Below, piece after piece: positions 37,001-48,634 of a DNA stretch of 64,000 nucleotides. The DNA is taken from assembly GCF_905147045.1 (NCBI RefSeq), contig NC_065888.1, positions 9,739,001 to 9,803,000 of the forward strand, read 5' to 3'. The notes below the pieces were generated by a model that was given only the letters and a program-made list of their open reading frames with translations, was not told the DNA's origin and searched no databases. Position numbers and translations under genes: made by a program. The first letter of the stretch is position 1. Each line of letters starts with the position of its first letter. Source of the stretch: Nymphalis io. Its lineage: Eukaryota; Arthropoda; Insecta; Lepidoptera; Nymphalidae.

Positions 37001-40000
37001 TCCGAAGTCAATTTAAATACCATTTCAAATGCCGGATTTGTGTTAAGAGTTTCTTAGAATCAAGTCTCTGTTAGGAAATTAGCAATTTTACACTCCCGTG
37101 CATTGGAAAGCACCTAAAGTACGCGACGGATCTCTTTATTACCATATCCTTGGACGATGAGAATAAGCGAATAAAGTGCGCACCTGTGTTTTCGCGCTAT
37201 AATATCTCGTGAACAGGCTTGGCTTTCTTTTTAGCCGCCTTGACCGAAATATTATCAGGAAGTCTATATTATTTGAAAACGTGTTTTATTTTAGCCGTAA
37301 TAAGCAATAACCCAATTAAAAATTATTAAAACTTTTTTTTTACTTTCTTTACATATAACATCCTATGTACCTACATAAAATAATTTCAAAGAATTTGTGT
37401 CAAAAATATAAAATTATCAACAGAACAGATATTGCTTTTAGCACCTAATAATTTAATTATGAATATTGAATACTAATTAGATTAAATGAAAAAATAACCT
37501 GATTATTTTCACATTATTTGTTTACAGTTTGTAAATCTATAAAACCTGTTTTATAGACTGATGGTATTAGATACAGTTGTTTTATAAACTTAGGAGTCGA
37601 AATGTTTTAGTATTAGAACACGAGGATTTTAACTGAAAATCACGATGTCAAATGTGAACAAGTTCTACTGTGTTGTTATGTGCTAAGCTTGTGTTTATAG
37701 TTACTAAATACTGATTTGGAATTGAAGGAGAATATCTTTGGAAAACTTGCACAATATTTTTAAAGAAATATCGAAACTCACAATAATTCGTACTCAACGA
37801 ACAATTCGTACAACTCCTTAACGGAAGAAAAAAAAAATAGTTGTATCACATTAAAGACACATTTTATATGCTATAATATATTCTCGAATATAAATAAAAT
37901 TGATGTAGAATTTTTATTTTTACTTACTTGAAAGACACTCCAGAATTTGAAGGAACCTTCGTTAATGATCCAGTCATAGTATCCGGCCCAGGGGTCCGTG
38001 TATCTTCCCTGCTTCATAGGCTTAGCAGTGGTAGTCGTCTCATGGTAGTGGTGCTCGTCGTAATATTCCTCGAATCCTCGACCGCTTTCTGATGTAATGT
38101 TTTTATCATCACTGCGACTCAACTGAAATATTACAATTTGAGATTACATTAAAATATTTAAAACATACTCATAAAGTCTAAAACGGTTTCAATCCAAAAC
38201 CGGATGTTTTAGATTAGACGCTTCTGTAAAGTTTCAGGAATTATTTATTATTTCAAATTCAAGACTCCGAAAGCACCGGGTAGTAAGGTAATTTAGTGAT
38301 TTATTTTTTAACAGAAGTTTTTCTGCAATGTAATGAAAAATTTGCTTACGATTTCTTAGAAATTCATAAATCAATTCACGCGTAATTATTTAACCGACGA
38401 CATAGATCACAAACGACAATCAGATGGCCGTGTGTGAAAAATGTCCCAAGATATTATTTATACATGGGGGATAGCTGCAAACTTTTCTCTCTTTCTGTCA
38501 CTAGTAATTTGACATTCCCAAGAAGACAAAACATTATTTAACTATACCACTGCTATATAGGGTATTATTATATTAGGGTTGATAAGAATTCGAATTGATA
38601 GTAGTTAAAAGGGGTGTGTGTTTTTTGTAACAGTTTCCCTTACGATTTTAGTATACAATAAAATACTCACTTGTATAAAAAAATTGATAAGCTTATTATT
38701 ATTAAAATTTAATAAATACGGCAGATAATTTTAATAATATTAATTAATATTAATAAGAAAAAAAAAATCCTCACACTAATACCACCTAACAGAAACATCT
38801 AACTACAAAGAAGATGATAATCTTAATATTAAAAGCGGAAAATTGCCACAATTGCATATCTAAACAAGGGTGTGTCACTCAAAGAGCGCCTGAGCAATTA
38901 GCGTCCCATCGGTCACCTAGTTCAGTGATTACCGTTACTATGGCCCTGTTTCATAAAGTTATCACCAACAAATTGATTCTCATACTTTGTCGCCTTTACC
39001 ATAAAATACTTTTTAAATATCTTTTATAAAAAATAAGAAACAAACGCAGACAATTTAGGAAAAAACGCTAAATAAATACTAAAAAGTTTGAGTTTGTAAG
39101 CATGGAATTATATAAGTTTAATCCAAGAGTGTATTAATAATTCAAAATATTTAATGACGCAAAATAAAAAAATAAAATAAAAATTAATTATTCGTATTAT
39201 TAGTTCCGCCCGCAGTTTCGCCCTCGTACTAGGAGAAGTTGTTAAGTACAGTATGTCCTTTTCTGTACCTCTGACAAGTTGTATGCAATAAATCATGATG
39301 AGATCAGTTGAGTCGTTTAGACGTAAAAGCTTCACAAACAAAGAAACTTACTTTCGCGTTCATAATAATAATAAGAATGATACTAATACATCTGCTGATA
39401 CGACTTGATATACATATATTATATATGTGCATCGTAACTATATCAAGTCTAATGCCAAGTCCAAAAATATAAAATATGATCGTACAAATGTCCCACTTGA
39501 CTATGTCTCTATATGCAATGATTTTAATAGCATTTTTTTAAATGTTTTTTGAAGCACATATCGATACACAGATCGATATCGAAACTTAATATTAGATAAT
39601 ATTAAAAATCTTATGATAAGACATTCTGGGAATAGGGTTTTAGGTGAAGATGGATTGATACATACACACACATATTCTAAGTGATAGTTTAGTCAAGCTA
39701 AACTGATAAACAGTTTACCATCATCGATTATTTTACCGCCATACAGCAATAATATGTATTTCAGTGATATGTTTCGAAAACTGAGTGAGTCAGAACAATA
39801 ATAGTCGCAAGAGATTACTTCCCATGGTATATGGTGCGTTGGCGATATGTTGAATGATCATTACTATCTATCTATGTTGAAAAACATATAACAGTATATC
39901 TACCAATTTTAAATATAGAAAATATGAATCTAACCTGGACTGCTGTATTATTGGCGCCTGAAGCAAGCAACCGTGTACTAGACCGTTTTTTATTGACTCT

Positions 40001-40504
40001 TCTAATAACATCGAGCGCGGTGCGTAGAACTGTAAGGATAACTTCCGAAATCGGTCTCTGTGAACCCCAATTGCCATCTTCTGGTTCATCGGTCGAAGGA
40101 GCAGATTCTTCATTCATGTGGCTGGAATTTTATTAGTTAATACTTCAACAAACAAAACAAATACTAACAAATACTTAGGCACATTTATTCATAGATATAT
40201 AATCTCGTTAATGGTCTAAATAGTTATTATTGTCAGTTAAAAGTTTATTTCTTTACGTTACGTTTCATACAAATTATGCAATTATGCTACGACGAGTAAC
40301 GGAAATAACTGAATGCAATAAAAATATAACCATTTAAAAAATATTTAAACTTAACAATACTTACTGTAGCGGTATGTATTTGTATTTCACAGAGGGCGGA
40401 GTGTAAGGCGTCGCGGTATCGTAGCGCGCTGCGCCGGCGCTGACGCCCGCCGCCCAAAGCGCGAGCGCGATCGCGCCCACCATTACAAGCCCGTGCAAAG
40501 ACAT
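34063..40504 (-). CDS. Single-pass membrane protein of unknown function, 251 residues, four exons
   Basis: Exons on the minus strand are 40504-40365, 40121-39935, 38122-37928 and 34296-34063. Donors are GTAAGT, GTTAGA and GTAAGT; acceptors are TTCCAG, TTTCAG and TTTTAG. Phases join cleanly (140, 187, 195, 234 bases; stop TAA). The first exon is very GC-rich and gives a signal peptide (MSLHGLVMVGAIALALWAAG). Residues 70-95 hold a basic amphipathic stretch (PISEVILTVLRTALDVIRRV). Exon 3 is acidic and Tyr/His-rich (EEYYDEHHYHE, DPWAGYYDWI). A membrane segment covers about 171-191 (VFQLFTAALLLYACLSAIYY). The tail has a basic RKARSVD motif at 216-222 and ends LDAISTHYQE. A poly(A) signal lies at 34010-34005. 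Introns 2 and 3 are full of SINEs. I do not recognise the family; the order of parts matches the gene at 52-54 kb. Confidence 0.85.
34866..34919. repeat. Perfect 24-bp inverted repeat with 6-base loop
   Basis: The left arm is 34866-34889 (TTTGAGGCGACAAATAAAAT...) and the right arm 34896-34919 is its exact reverse complement. The loop is TTTCAC. It lies inside intron 3 of the 251-residue gene. It could be a fold-back of a small transposon or a hairpin in RNA; the arms contain GC-rich ends, so this is more than AT noise. Confidence 0.9.
35029..35380 (-). mobile_element. SINE family 2, full-length copy in intron 3
   Basis: Read on the minus strand it runs from the tRNA-like head (CTGCCCGTTGGTCTAGTGGC, B box GGGTTCGATTCCC) to the 3' end GAAATCTGTCTGGAGGC plus (TAT)n. 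An internal loss of about 20 bases near 35180 removes the GACACGACC part present in other copies. Confidence 0.9.
35816..36212 (-). mobile_element. Mosaic SINE: family 2 front joined to family 1 back
   Basis: On the minus strand, 36212 to about 35978 follows family 2: head with TCTAGTGATTAGTATGG, TTGGGTTCAATTTCC, then AAAAGCACGTAATGCC, CCGTCCCCTCGGACAATG and GAGGAAGTAGAGAG. From about 35977 it switches to family 1: CATCTCGTACTCAGTGCTGAAGGA, TCATGTGTCGGAT, CCGCATTAGAGCAGCGTGGTAGAATGAGCTC and the GACATTGACAGGCTGTTAC tail. A (GT)n run lies at the junction. Both parts are diverged, so it is an old mosaic, either from template switching or from one SINE landing in another with loss. Confidence 0.65.
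37085..37250 (+). mobile_element. SINE family 2, 3' part
   Basis: It matches ACTCCCGTGC-TTGGAAAGCAC, AGTGCGCACCTGTGTTTTCGCGC, TATAATATCTCGTG and GCCGCCTTGACCGAAAT in the order of the copy at 20184. The head is missing. Confidence 0.75.
38424..38462 (+). repeat. Fragment of the family 3 repeat
   Basis: AGATGGCCGTGTGTGAAAAATGTCCCA here is the reverse complement of the end of the repeat at 12140-12403. Nothing else of the element remains. Confidence 0.6.
39195..39365 (+). repeat. Common interspersed repeat (family 5)
   Basis: TAGTTCCGCCCGCAGTTTCGCCC at 39199, CTTTTCTGTACCTCTGACAAG near 39260, ATCATGATGAGATCAGTTGAG near 39292 and ACAAACAAAGAAACTTACTTTCGC near 39334 form an order that I know from many lepidopteran sequences. 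The parent element is unknown to me, possibly a non-autonomous DNA element or Helitron. Confidence 0.6.
39712..39878 (+). repeat. Interspersed repeat family 4, old copy
   Basis: TTTACCGCCATACAGCAATAATA, ACTGAGTGAGTCAG, TTACTTCCCATGGT and GGTGCGTTGGCGATATGTTGAATGATCATTACT follow the order of the copy at 3126, with many changes. Confidence 0.5.
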
Positions 40505-40717
40505 TGCAACTATACCTTTTGTCATTTGTATATTCTTGGTTCAATTCTATATCTACTAATTTTCCCCACACAAACTTTATGTGAAGCTAAATATTTGTCA
40601 CGTTTGTATCACTTTATACAGATATGTTACAATTTGGTGTTCGATGTGCACCGTTGAATGATGCCAAATAGACTAGTCGTTTCAAACCGATACGTCTCAG
40701 TTAACCGTGCGTTGGGA

Positions 40718-40723
40718 GACTGA
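40718..40723 (-). promoter_or_regulatory. Possible initiator of the 251-residue gene
   Basis: On the minus strand TCAGTC matches the insect initiator consensus and would give a 5'UTR of about 217 bases with +1 at 40721. The motif AGACGT, the core of the downstream promoter element, follows at +25, three bases short of the usual spacing. No TATA box is visible. Confidence 0.3.
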
Positions 40724-40983
40724 ATTATTAGTTCTGTAAACAGGTCGTGCGCATGTACGAGTATATGAAGTGTAAATTCAATTTGCGGAATTGTAACGAC
40801 AGTGATAAATGATCCGTAAAAAGAAAGTTGTATTATAATATAGAGAATTTTTATTATGTTACCAATCATTTAAGCTTAGGTCACAAATTTTCACAATTGT
40901 AAAGATCGAATAATGTGATCAATTTTCAATCTAGAGTTATTTTCACTTTAGCAGGGCAAAAACGGTCCGCATGCATGAAATCC

Positions 40984-43900
40984 CTATAAAATTTTGATCT
41001 CTTTTCGTTCACGCTTAGCGCAATCTTTGTAACGGAGCATAGGCCGCCCAACAGACCTTTTCGCATCCGCAACCTCTCCCATTATTTGCCTTGGCAGACG
41101 AGTCTGCTCCATTCGATGCACGTGTCCCAGCCACCGTAACTGTTTTTTTTTTAGAATGGCCGTGATGCTAGGCAGCTGTGCCTCGCCTAGAACAGACTCG
41201 TTTGTCACGCGATCCTGCCATGTGATGCCCAGAATGTTCCGAAGACAGCACAAGTGAAATGAATTTAGTCGGTGTTCTTGTTTTGCGTGCGTTGTCCACG
41301 TTTCTGCTCCATACAATAGTGTGCTTAGGACACGTGATTGGTAAACAAGCATTTTCGTTTTTACCGTAAGGTGTCTGTCATCCCAAGCCCTTGTACAGAG
41401 CCTCCTGAACGTAGAGGCCGCTTTGCCGATGCGGAAGTCGATCTCTGCATCAGCGAGAGATTGCTCGACAAATGCTACCCAAGGTAGCAAAATTTGTTAA
41501 CCACCTGTAAAGGTGCGCCTTTAAGCAAGATGACTGGTTGCTCTAAACATCCTTCCGCTAAAATAACGGTCTTCATGCAGTTTATGGACATTGAAAAGAG
41601 GTCGCACGCTCTGGCAAATTTGTCCATTAGACTCTCGAGTTGAGCTTGGTCATGAGCAACGAAGGCAGCGTCGTCAGCGAAGAGGAGACTACCTACAAAC
41701 AGGTCCTCCCTGTGGCGTTTGGACTTGAGCATTGAGATGTTGTATAGCCTACCATCGGTTCGCGTGTGTAAGTGGACGCCTTGCTGTTCGTCTCCAAAAG
41801 CAACCTTCAGAAGCACCGAGAAGAATATTCCGAACAAGGTGGGAGCCAGTGCACAACCTTGACGAACACCACGGCGTACGTCGAATGGCGTGGATGTGTT
41901 GCCATTGTGCAGGACGGTGACTTCCATACCTTCGTGGAACGATTGCACTATCCTTAGGAGCTTTGGAAGGCATCCAATTCTGACAAGAACCGAGTACAAC
42001 CCCTCTCTGCTCACGGACTCAAAAGCCTTTTTTAGGTCTACGAATACAATGACTAGGGGGGTATGTTGCTCCCTACACTTTTCTTGTAGCTGTCTGAGTG
42101 AAAATATCATGTCGACAGTTGACCTTTGGGACCTAAAACCATATTGTACCTCAGGGTATACACGGTCGGCGAGCCTTTGTAGTTTGCCTAAAATGGCCCT
42201 AGCAGAGGCTTTACCGACGATGCTAAGAAGAGATATTTCGCGGTAACAGTTGCAGTCGCCGCGATCGCCTTTGCCTTTATAAAGAGTGACGATGTTTCTT
42301 AGCCAGGTGGTTATGAAGGATGGGCAAGAGGCACTCAAGTTTGACGACTTCGGTGACAACATCGTCTTTTCCAGGACTCTTTCCGCATTTGAGCTTCTTG
42401 ACGGCCAGATAAAGTTCCTCTACGGTGGGTGCAACGTCTAGCTCGTGCCAAGTTGCCAGATTCGGGACAAGCTCCACTGCTTCTGGCTGAATATCCACTG
42501 GGCACGAGTAGAGCCCCTTGTAGTATTCTACCCATCTTGCCATCTGACGGGTGCTGTCTGTTATAACAGAACCGTCGGTTTCCTTGAGAGGTGCCGTCTT
42601 TTTTGGAGTAGGTCCAAGAGCTCTTTTGATTCCCGCGTACACTCCGCCAATATCCCCCGCGTTTGCGCACGCTTGGATGCTTTGGCAAAGCTCTGTTTAA
42701 TACGCATTTACAAAGAAGCGTGTGCTACGCTGGAGTATTCATGAGATCTTCACGCGTCGCATCGCAAGGGTTAAGGCGAAAATTTAAAGCGGCTTGGCGT
42801 TTTGAGTCAATCAAGGGAAGTAAGTGCTCCTCGTTTTCTTGAAACCAGTCGTAAGATTTTGCCTTTTGATACCCAAAAACCTTGCTTGCAGTGTCAGTGA
42901 GAAGAGACTTGACTTTTTCCCATTCGACACGCACTGATGCCGTACTGTCCCAAGTTGCAACTTCTTCGCGGACGAGTTCCCCAAATGACTCCACTACTTC
43001 CATGTCACGAGTCTTGAAAAGATTTATCTTTTTTCGACCGAGTGGCTTGGAAGAATGGACTCTCCTAGGGACAAGTCGGACTTTAGTAGCAACGAGGCTA
43101 TGATCGGTGTCGCAATCGGCACTGTGAAACGCCCGCGTGTGGAACGTTTCCCGTAGGTCCCTCCTTCTTGTAAGAGCAAGGTCTAATTGGTGCCAGTGTT
43201 TAGATCGGGGGTGCATCCACGAGACTTTCCGCATCATTTCGCCTTTAAAAAAGGTGTTGGTAACACACAGCTGGTGCCTTGAGGAAAACTCCAACAATCG
43301 TTGTCCGTTGTCGTTAAGCTTGCCTATGCCGTGTGCACCGAGGCATTCAGGCCAGGCTGATGTGCCCTGACCGACGCGGGCATTAAAGTCACCCAAAATG
43401 TGCAGTCTGTCAGTTGGATTCACCCTGCGCACTGTCTCATCGAGCTGGCCGTAGAATTGATCCTTGGTCTCAGGTTTTGAACTAAGCGTCGGTGCGTAAG
43501 CGGAAATTAGCGTGACAAAGCCGCTTTTTGTGTTTAGACGCAAGACCATAATCCGCTCGGAAACATCTACAGGTGCCTCTATGGCGTTGATGAGATGGTT
43601 TCGAACCGCGAAACCTACACCATGCTCTCGTGTTTCCAAGGAACTCTTGCCCTTCCAGTAAAAAGTGTAGTTAGCTTCACGAGACCCTTCGTCTTCAGTT
43701 CTGGTCTCTTGTAAGGCTACAATATCAATATTGAGCCTTTTAAGCTCCACGTCGATACTGTAAGTTTTGCGCAGTTCTTTGGCGCAATCGGAGCTTCCGT
43801 AGGTGTTCGGGAAGCCTGTCCTCATAGTTCGGACATTCCATGTCGCAAAGCGCATGTAAGCAGCGTTGATGTGGGTTTTGGGATTATTTGCATTCCTTTG

Positions 43901-44470
43901 AGTAGGTGGTTAAAGTCGCAGCGTCTAGCTGCAAGGCTTGTGTTCCGTTCACCCAGGCGGAACAAGTTAACGCTGAGGCGGATCAGTACCTTATTGATCG
44001 GGGGCTGCCCGACTTAAAGCAGGCGGTAGCTGATCAATGGATCTACGATGGATCCTCCTACTGTCAAAAGTGGCCCCTGGCGTCCGCACCTACGACTATT
44101 CGTGCGGACTTATAACCGGTGACTGCCACTCTCCGTGTTGTTTTCCACCTGCAAGACAGGTGAGCGAAGTGTCCTCTCCGTGGATGCTGCTACGCCTGGG
44201 CCAGGCGACTTTACGGCAACACGGGCTTGCCCAGTACCCATGCCACCCTCTCCTCCTCCCCAGCATGATCCGCAGGAATGACTGGTTTGGCCGCAGGTAC
44301 CTGGCTTACGCCTAAACGGAGGCACCGCTCCGGGTTTAATATTAGTTTTCCTTCTTTTTTAGAGACTCGGTGTTAACGTCTCTGTCGTTGTGGGGTCACA
44401 GCCCTCCCCTCATCAGGTTTTATTTCCCGAGCCGACGTGAAGAAGAAGAACGTAGCCGCTGTGATGTTAT
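40984..44470 (-). mobile_element. LINE with APE endonuclease and RT (RTE-like), 3'-truncated, frameshifted
   Basis: The minus strand has an uninterrupted endonuclease frame at 43855-42725 (376 residues; MRFATWNVRTM, DIVALQETRTED, LGDFNARVGQ, DTDHSLVATKV). The following parts are split by frameshifts: linker at about 42642-42340, RT at about 42362-41475 and C-terminal part at 41490-40984. RT motifs seen are IVFVDLKKAFESVSRE, GVRRGVRQGCALAPTLFG-like sequence and LLFADDAAFVAH. The end reads SVGRPMLRYKDCAKRERKEIK and then stops in AT-rich DNA; relatives continue further, so the 3' end is missing. Upstream, 43860-44470 is GC-rich and probably the element's own 5'UTR. Its endonuclease resembles the type annotated as craniofacial development protein 2-like, known to derive from RTE elements; the clade is not certain. 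Confidence 0.88.
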
Positions 44471-44731
44471 TACAGCTTCTTATAGCTAAAAAGCCTATTA
44501 GATTTTGTGTTAAGAAATTTTCAGTATAAAAAATTTGTATTGTTTACTCCTATGCCCCGAAAATCATAAAAAGCCTTCTCGATGCGCGACCTCTCTATGG
44601 TTGAGTCGGATTATCCGAGAATCAATAGTGCACTTGTATGTTATTCATTGTGTGCTTTAATTCAAAAACGTCAATGTAACGTCATTGAATGTAATTCGAT
44701 AACAAAGCAAAATTTGCTTTTTTATGCTATA

Positions 44732-45930
44732 ATGTCTAATACAGTGAAATGTAATAGATGTAATATTGTGATTGATGAATTATTGACATATATTCAAAAT
44801 AAATTATCAATAATTGATGAAGAAAGTTTGGTCAGAATATGAGTTTCGGCATTTGACAGTGAACAAATACAAAAGTCAAAGTCGTTATTATTCGAATCTA
44901 TAGCTATTGAAAAACGAATTCCAACGCGTAAAGGGTGTGGAAAAGATAATCGTACAATATATGATATAATTAATATATTGAAAACAGTAGATAGTGAGTT
45001 GGCGCCTGTTTTTGTGGCGAGATCTAGAAAAATTATCTCCTATAACTTTCGATCATTTAGATGTTTCTGAACTTCTAAAGAAACTTCTATTACTATAGTC
45101 TGAAATTAAGGACATCAAAGCCACATGTTACAGCAACTCAATTAGAAGAATATAAAAGAAACTTTCAGGTTTCAAAATCTGTTTACTCACCACCATATGA
45201 TGACATTAATAATGTAAACACAAGGCTAGGTGCATACACGGACAGTTGTGCTGTGAATATATCACACAGTGATACAACGGAATTTTGGTCAATTGATATG
45301 TGTCCATCTTCGCCAAAAAATGATACTTCAGATTCATCTTTTAAAAGACAAGAAAGTAATAATAGCTGTATTGTAGCAAATAAACAGACTGTGTCTGATG
45401 AGAATAGTGGTGTGATGATAGCGCAATTGACTCTAGGACAGCAGCAAGTAGATCAAGTTGGCAGTGAACAAAAACAAAAAATGGTTGATATTATAGGAAC
45501 AGAAATAGATAATACAGATGAAGATAAAAACAGTTGGATCTTAGTACAGAGAAGAAAAACTACTAGTAACAGTAAACAACGCCTGGCAGGAAAAATGGGT
45601 CGAGCAAATAGTACAGATGACAAGTTTCGAGCGGCAGATCGGCAAGTGCCTATTTTTATAAGCAATGTACACAAGGATACACTGGAAACTGAAATTGTTA
45701 ATTATATACACAGAAAAACACAAGAAAAAATAACATTACAGAAGATTTCGATTAAAAAACAAGGCTCGCACAATGCATATAAATTCTGGGTATCTCAATC
45801 AAAACTTCAAATGTTTTTAGATAACAAGCTGTGGCCTCAAAGTATAATTTTTCGACGTTTTATTAATTTTAAACCAAAATCTTGGTTAAGTGATGTTCGT
45901 GTTGATAACGGCTCAATAATAAACCACTAA
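44732..45930 (+). pseudogene. LINE ORF1 protein gene, broken
   Basis: The start MSNTVKCNRCNIVIDELL begins at 44732. A TGA interrupts it at 44840-44842, and at least one frameshift follows near 45020-45030. Past the breaks the expected pattern continues: TIYDIINILKTVDSELAPVF, then (frame changed) a KLSPITFDHLDVSELLKKL-like stretch. The last part, 45253-45927, is an open frame with FRAADRQVPIFISNVHKD and FRRFINFKP near its end. This domain order is one I associate with an ORF1 type widespread in arthropod LINEs; it probably binds the element RNA. The stop TAA shares its last A with the ORF2 ATG. Confidence 0.7.
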
Positions 45931-47797
45931 TGGAAAACAAACCATGCACATTAGTAACTTTTAATTGTAAAAATGTCAAGCGATCGATTGATAGTGTCAG
46001 GAAATTATGTTTAAATGCTGATATAATCGCACTTCAAGAAACATGGTTGTTTTCTAATGAGCTCTCGTTTCTAGACACAGTTAGTTATGAATTTAGTAGT
46101 ACAGGCTCATCTGCAATAGATCATCAGCAGGAATGGTGCGTGGACGGCCCTATGGTGGTGTCGCACTGCTTTGGCGGAAAAGCATGTTTAATAATGTGTC
46201 ACTCATTCAATGCGATAATCCCCGAATTTGTGCTATAAAAATAATAGTAAATAATAAATCGGTACTAATTGTGAGTGTGTATATGCCAACGGATGAAGCC
46301 AATAACTTAATAGATTTATGGACTGTCTTGGTTCAGTAAATGCGATAATTGAGTGTAATTATGTTGAGTGCTGTTATATATTAGGCGACTTTAATGGTCA
46401 TCCATCAGAGAGATTTTGTAATGAATTGTTATCAGTTTGTGATGATTTACAATGGACCTGTATAGATATGAAATTATTAGAGTTTCAAGCAGATACATAT
46501 ACTTTTATTAGTGATGTACACGGAACTAGGAGATGGTTAGATCATTGTATAGTAACTAAAACAGCTGAGAACTCAGTAGTTAATACTTATGTTAAATATG
46601 ATGTATTATGGTCTGATCATTTTCCGTTAGTAATTGAATGCAATTTAGATTATATTATTAACATTAAAAAAAAATGTCAAATGTAATAATCCAGTAATTT
46701 GGAATCAAATGTCTTCGGAACAAGTTCGTGCTTACAAAAACAAATGTCATGAAAAATTACGACTTATTGATTTCCCAGATGACTTTAGAATTTGTAGTGA
46801 TTATGAATGTAATAAATTAAACCATAGACTAGTCATAGATAAAATGTGCAATGATGTTATAAGTGCTATAAGTGAGTCGATCATTCAATGCCGGGAAAGA
46901 AAAACACTTAAAAAACATATAAAAGTTATTGGCTGGAACAGACATGTAAGCGACGCGCATTGTGAAGCCCGGAAACAATTCTTACTATGGATTAATAATG
47001 GAAAGCCTGTTGCGGGTCGTTTATATGAACAAATGTTTGAAGCTAGGAGAATATTTAAATCTCGTCTGAAATGGTGTCAAGGTCATCAAAATTAAATTAA
47101 GATGTATATTTTAGCTTCACATCATTCCAACAAAGACTTCCACACTTTTTGGAAACACTCAAATAATCTAAACAATAAACCTGGCATTCCCGTGAGCGTT
47201 GATGGCGTTAGTGATTCTATAGAGATAGCAAATATTTTTGTAGATCACTTTTCTGTTAAATCGCCTTTAGTTTCTACAAAGTCTACACTTAATTCTCAAT
47301 CTGGAGATAAAATTAGAATAAGACTTACCGCCTTTGACATTGCACAGACAATAAATAATTTAGCTAGAGGTAGATCTCCTGGTCATGATGGTCTCAAAGT
47401 TAAGCATCTACAACATGCTGGTCCTCATTTGCCCAGAATCTTGGCAATGTTATTTTCCTTTTACCAAGCATATTTGCCAAGTAATATGATAAAAACAATA
47501 GTGATAACTATTATAAAAAATAAAACGGGTGATAATTCAGATAAGAATAATTATAGGCCTATATCACTAGCTACGATAATTTCCAAAGTTTTTGACAGTG
47601 TACTCAACAATCAAATTAATAAATATTTTATGCCACATGATAATCAGTTTGGTTTTCGATCTGGTCTCCCGACTGAAACTGCAATATTAAGTTTAAAGCA
47701 AACTGTAAAATACTATACGGACCGTAAAACACCTATTTATGCATGTTTTTTCGATCTGTCGAAAGCATTTGATTTGGTTGCCTATTTGGTTGACTAG
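45930..47797 (+). pseudogene. LINE ORF2 (endonuclease and part of RT), broken
   Basis: ORF2 starts at the ATG of TAATG. The APE endonuclease can be followed over three frames (breaks near 46130 and 46330): TLVTFNCKNVKRS, DIIALQETWLF, VLIVSVYMPTDEA, CYILGDFNGHPSE, and WSDHFPLVIEC. Another shift falls near 46680. The linker has KVIGWNRHVSDAHCEARKQF and ends KWCQGHQN with an in-frame TAA at 47093-47095. The RT begins HSNKDFHTFWK and reaches SPGHDGLKVKHLQHAGPHLP, NYRPISLATIISKV, QFGFRSGL and FFDLSKAFDLV, where it is cut off. The catalytic FADD motif is absent. Confidence 0.82.
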
Positions 47798-47952
47798 ACT
47801 GTATATTTATAAACCGCTGTTGTAAAGTTTCGGCTGGATCAGTAAATTATATAAGTAGTAGATAGTAGTGCTTATTTTATTTTTTGTAATTTTGTATATG
47901 AGTCTTGTTACTTAAATAAATTATTAATTATCTTAAATAAATTATTATTATT

Positions 47953-48032
47953 TAATATCTCCTGAATAAATAACTAGTCTTTGAGATTGGCCGCCGAAGC
48001 CATAACTGTATTTCGGTCACGAGGACATTATA
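47953..48032 (+). mobile_element. SINE family 2, 80-bp 3' fragment
   Basis: TAATATCTCCTGAATAAATAACTAG, TTGAGATTGGCCGCCG and ATTTCGGTCACGAGGACATTATA match the last part of the copy at 20184. It begins within a few bases of the end of the LINE at 44560-47945. Confidence 0.65.
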
Positions 48033-48110
48033 AAGAAATTCATTGGTCTCATCAATATGTGGTTGATTTTTGTTACTACGGAAATGCTTTGACATATTTT
48101 TTATGTTATA

Positions 48111-48372
48111 GGTAGGTAGGTAGGCGGCCGGGCAAATAGTCCCCCTAATGGTAAGTAGTCAACACCACCTATAGACATTGGCAATGTAAGAAATATAAAC
48201 CATTCCTTACATCGCCAATGTGCCATTAAGATGTTATGTCCTTTGAGCCTGCAGTTACACTGGCTCACTCACCCTTTTACCAGGAAGGCAACAACACTAA
48301 GTACTGCTGAGGAGCGGTAGCGATATCTGATAAGGGGATGGTACCTACCCAGACAGCTTTGTACAAAAACCT
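48111..48372 (-). repeat. Interspersed repeat family 4, minus copy
   Basis: Its reverse complement follows the copy at 3165-3420: GGTAGGTACCATCCCCTTATCAG, GGGTGAGTGAGCCAGTGTAAC, GACATAACATCTTAATGG, GGCGATGTAAGGAATGG and TGACTACTTACCATTAGGGGG. It ends at (GGTA)n at 48111-48124. Confidence 0.8.
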
Positions 48373-48634
48373 ATCACCTAGTTACAGCGTTCAATATTTG
48401 ATCTCGTTATGAGTTCAATCCAACTTCAATAAAAGACACAAAAGCTAAATAGCTTAATTGATTTTATGTCACTAGCACTCGCAAACCATCGATATGATTC
48501 TATAACATAACTTGCAAGTTAATTGGAGGTATTTAAGAGCTTATTCCGCTTCAAATTAATAAGACAGTTTATATCGCTAAAAGAAACATATTTCTTAATC
48601 TTGATACCGACGTTAGGCAGTGTTGTACTACATA

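Larger units (their letters stand above)
44560..47945 (+). mobile_element. Two-ORF LINE, internally deleted, 3' tail kept
   Basis: It is more AT-rich than its neighbour and reads rightward. It has ORF1 (44732-45930), ORF2 endonuclease (45930-46686), linker and the first part of an RT. After the RT motif FFDLSKAFDLV at about 47775 the frame stops and the sequence goes directly to an AT-rich end with two near-identical TTAAATAAATTATTA units at about 47910-47945, probably the native 3' end. Hence most of the RT, including the FADD box, was lost by internal deletion. ORF2 resembles Daphne/CR1-type elements (YRPISLATI.SKV.D, DNQFGFRSG) by memory only. Confidence 0.85.

Noticed and set aside
40627..40869. 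80-codon minus frame upstream of the 251-residue gene
   Set aside because: It covers the putative promoter and 5'UTR, has no link in phase to exon 1 and looks like background.
43906..44325. Frames in the GC-rich stretch upstream of the minus-strand LINE
   Set aside because: They are short, on both strands, and best explained as the 5'UTR of the LINE rather than a host gene.
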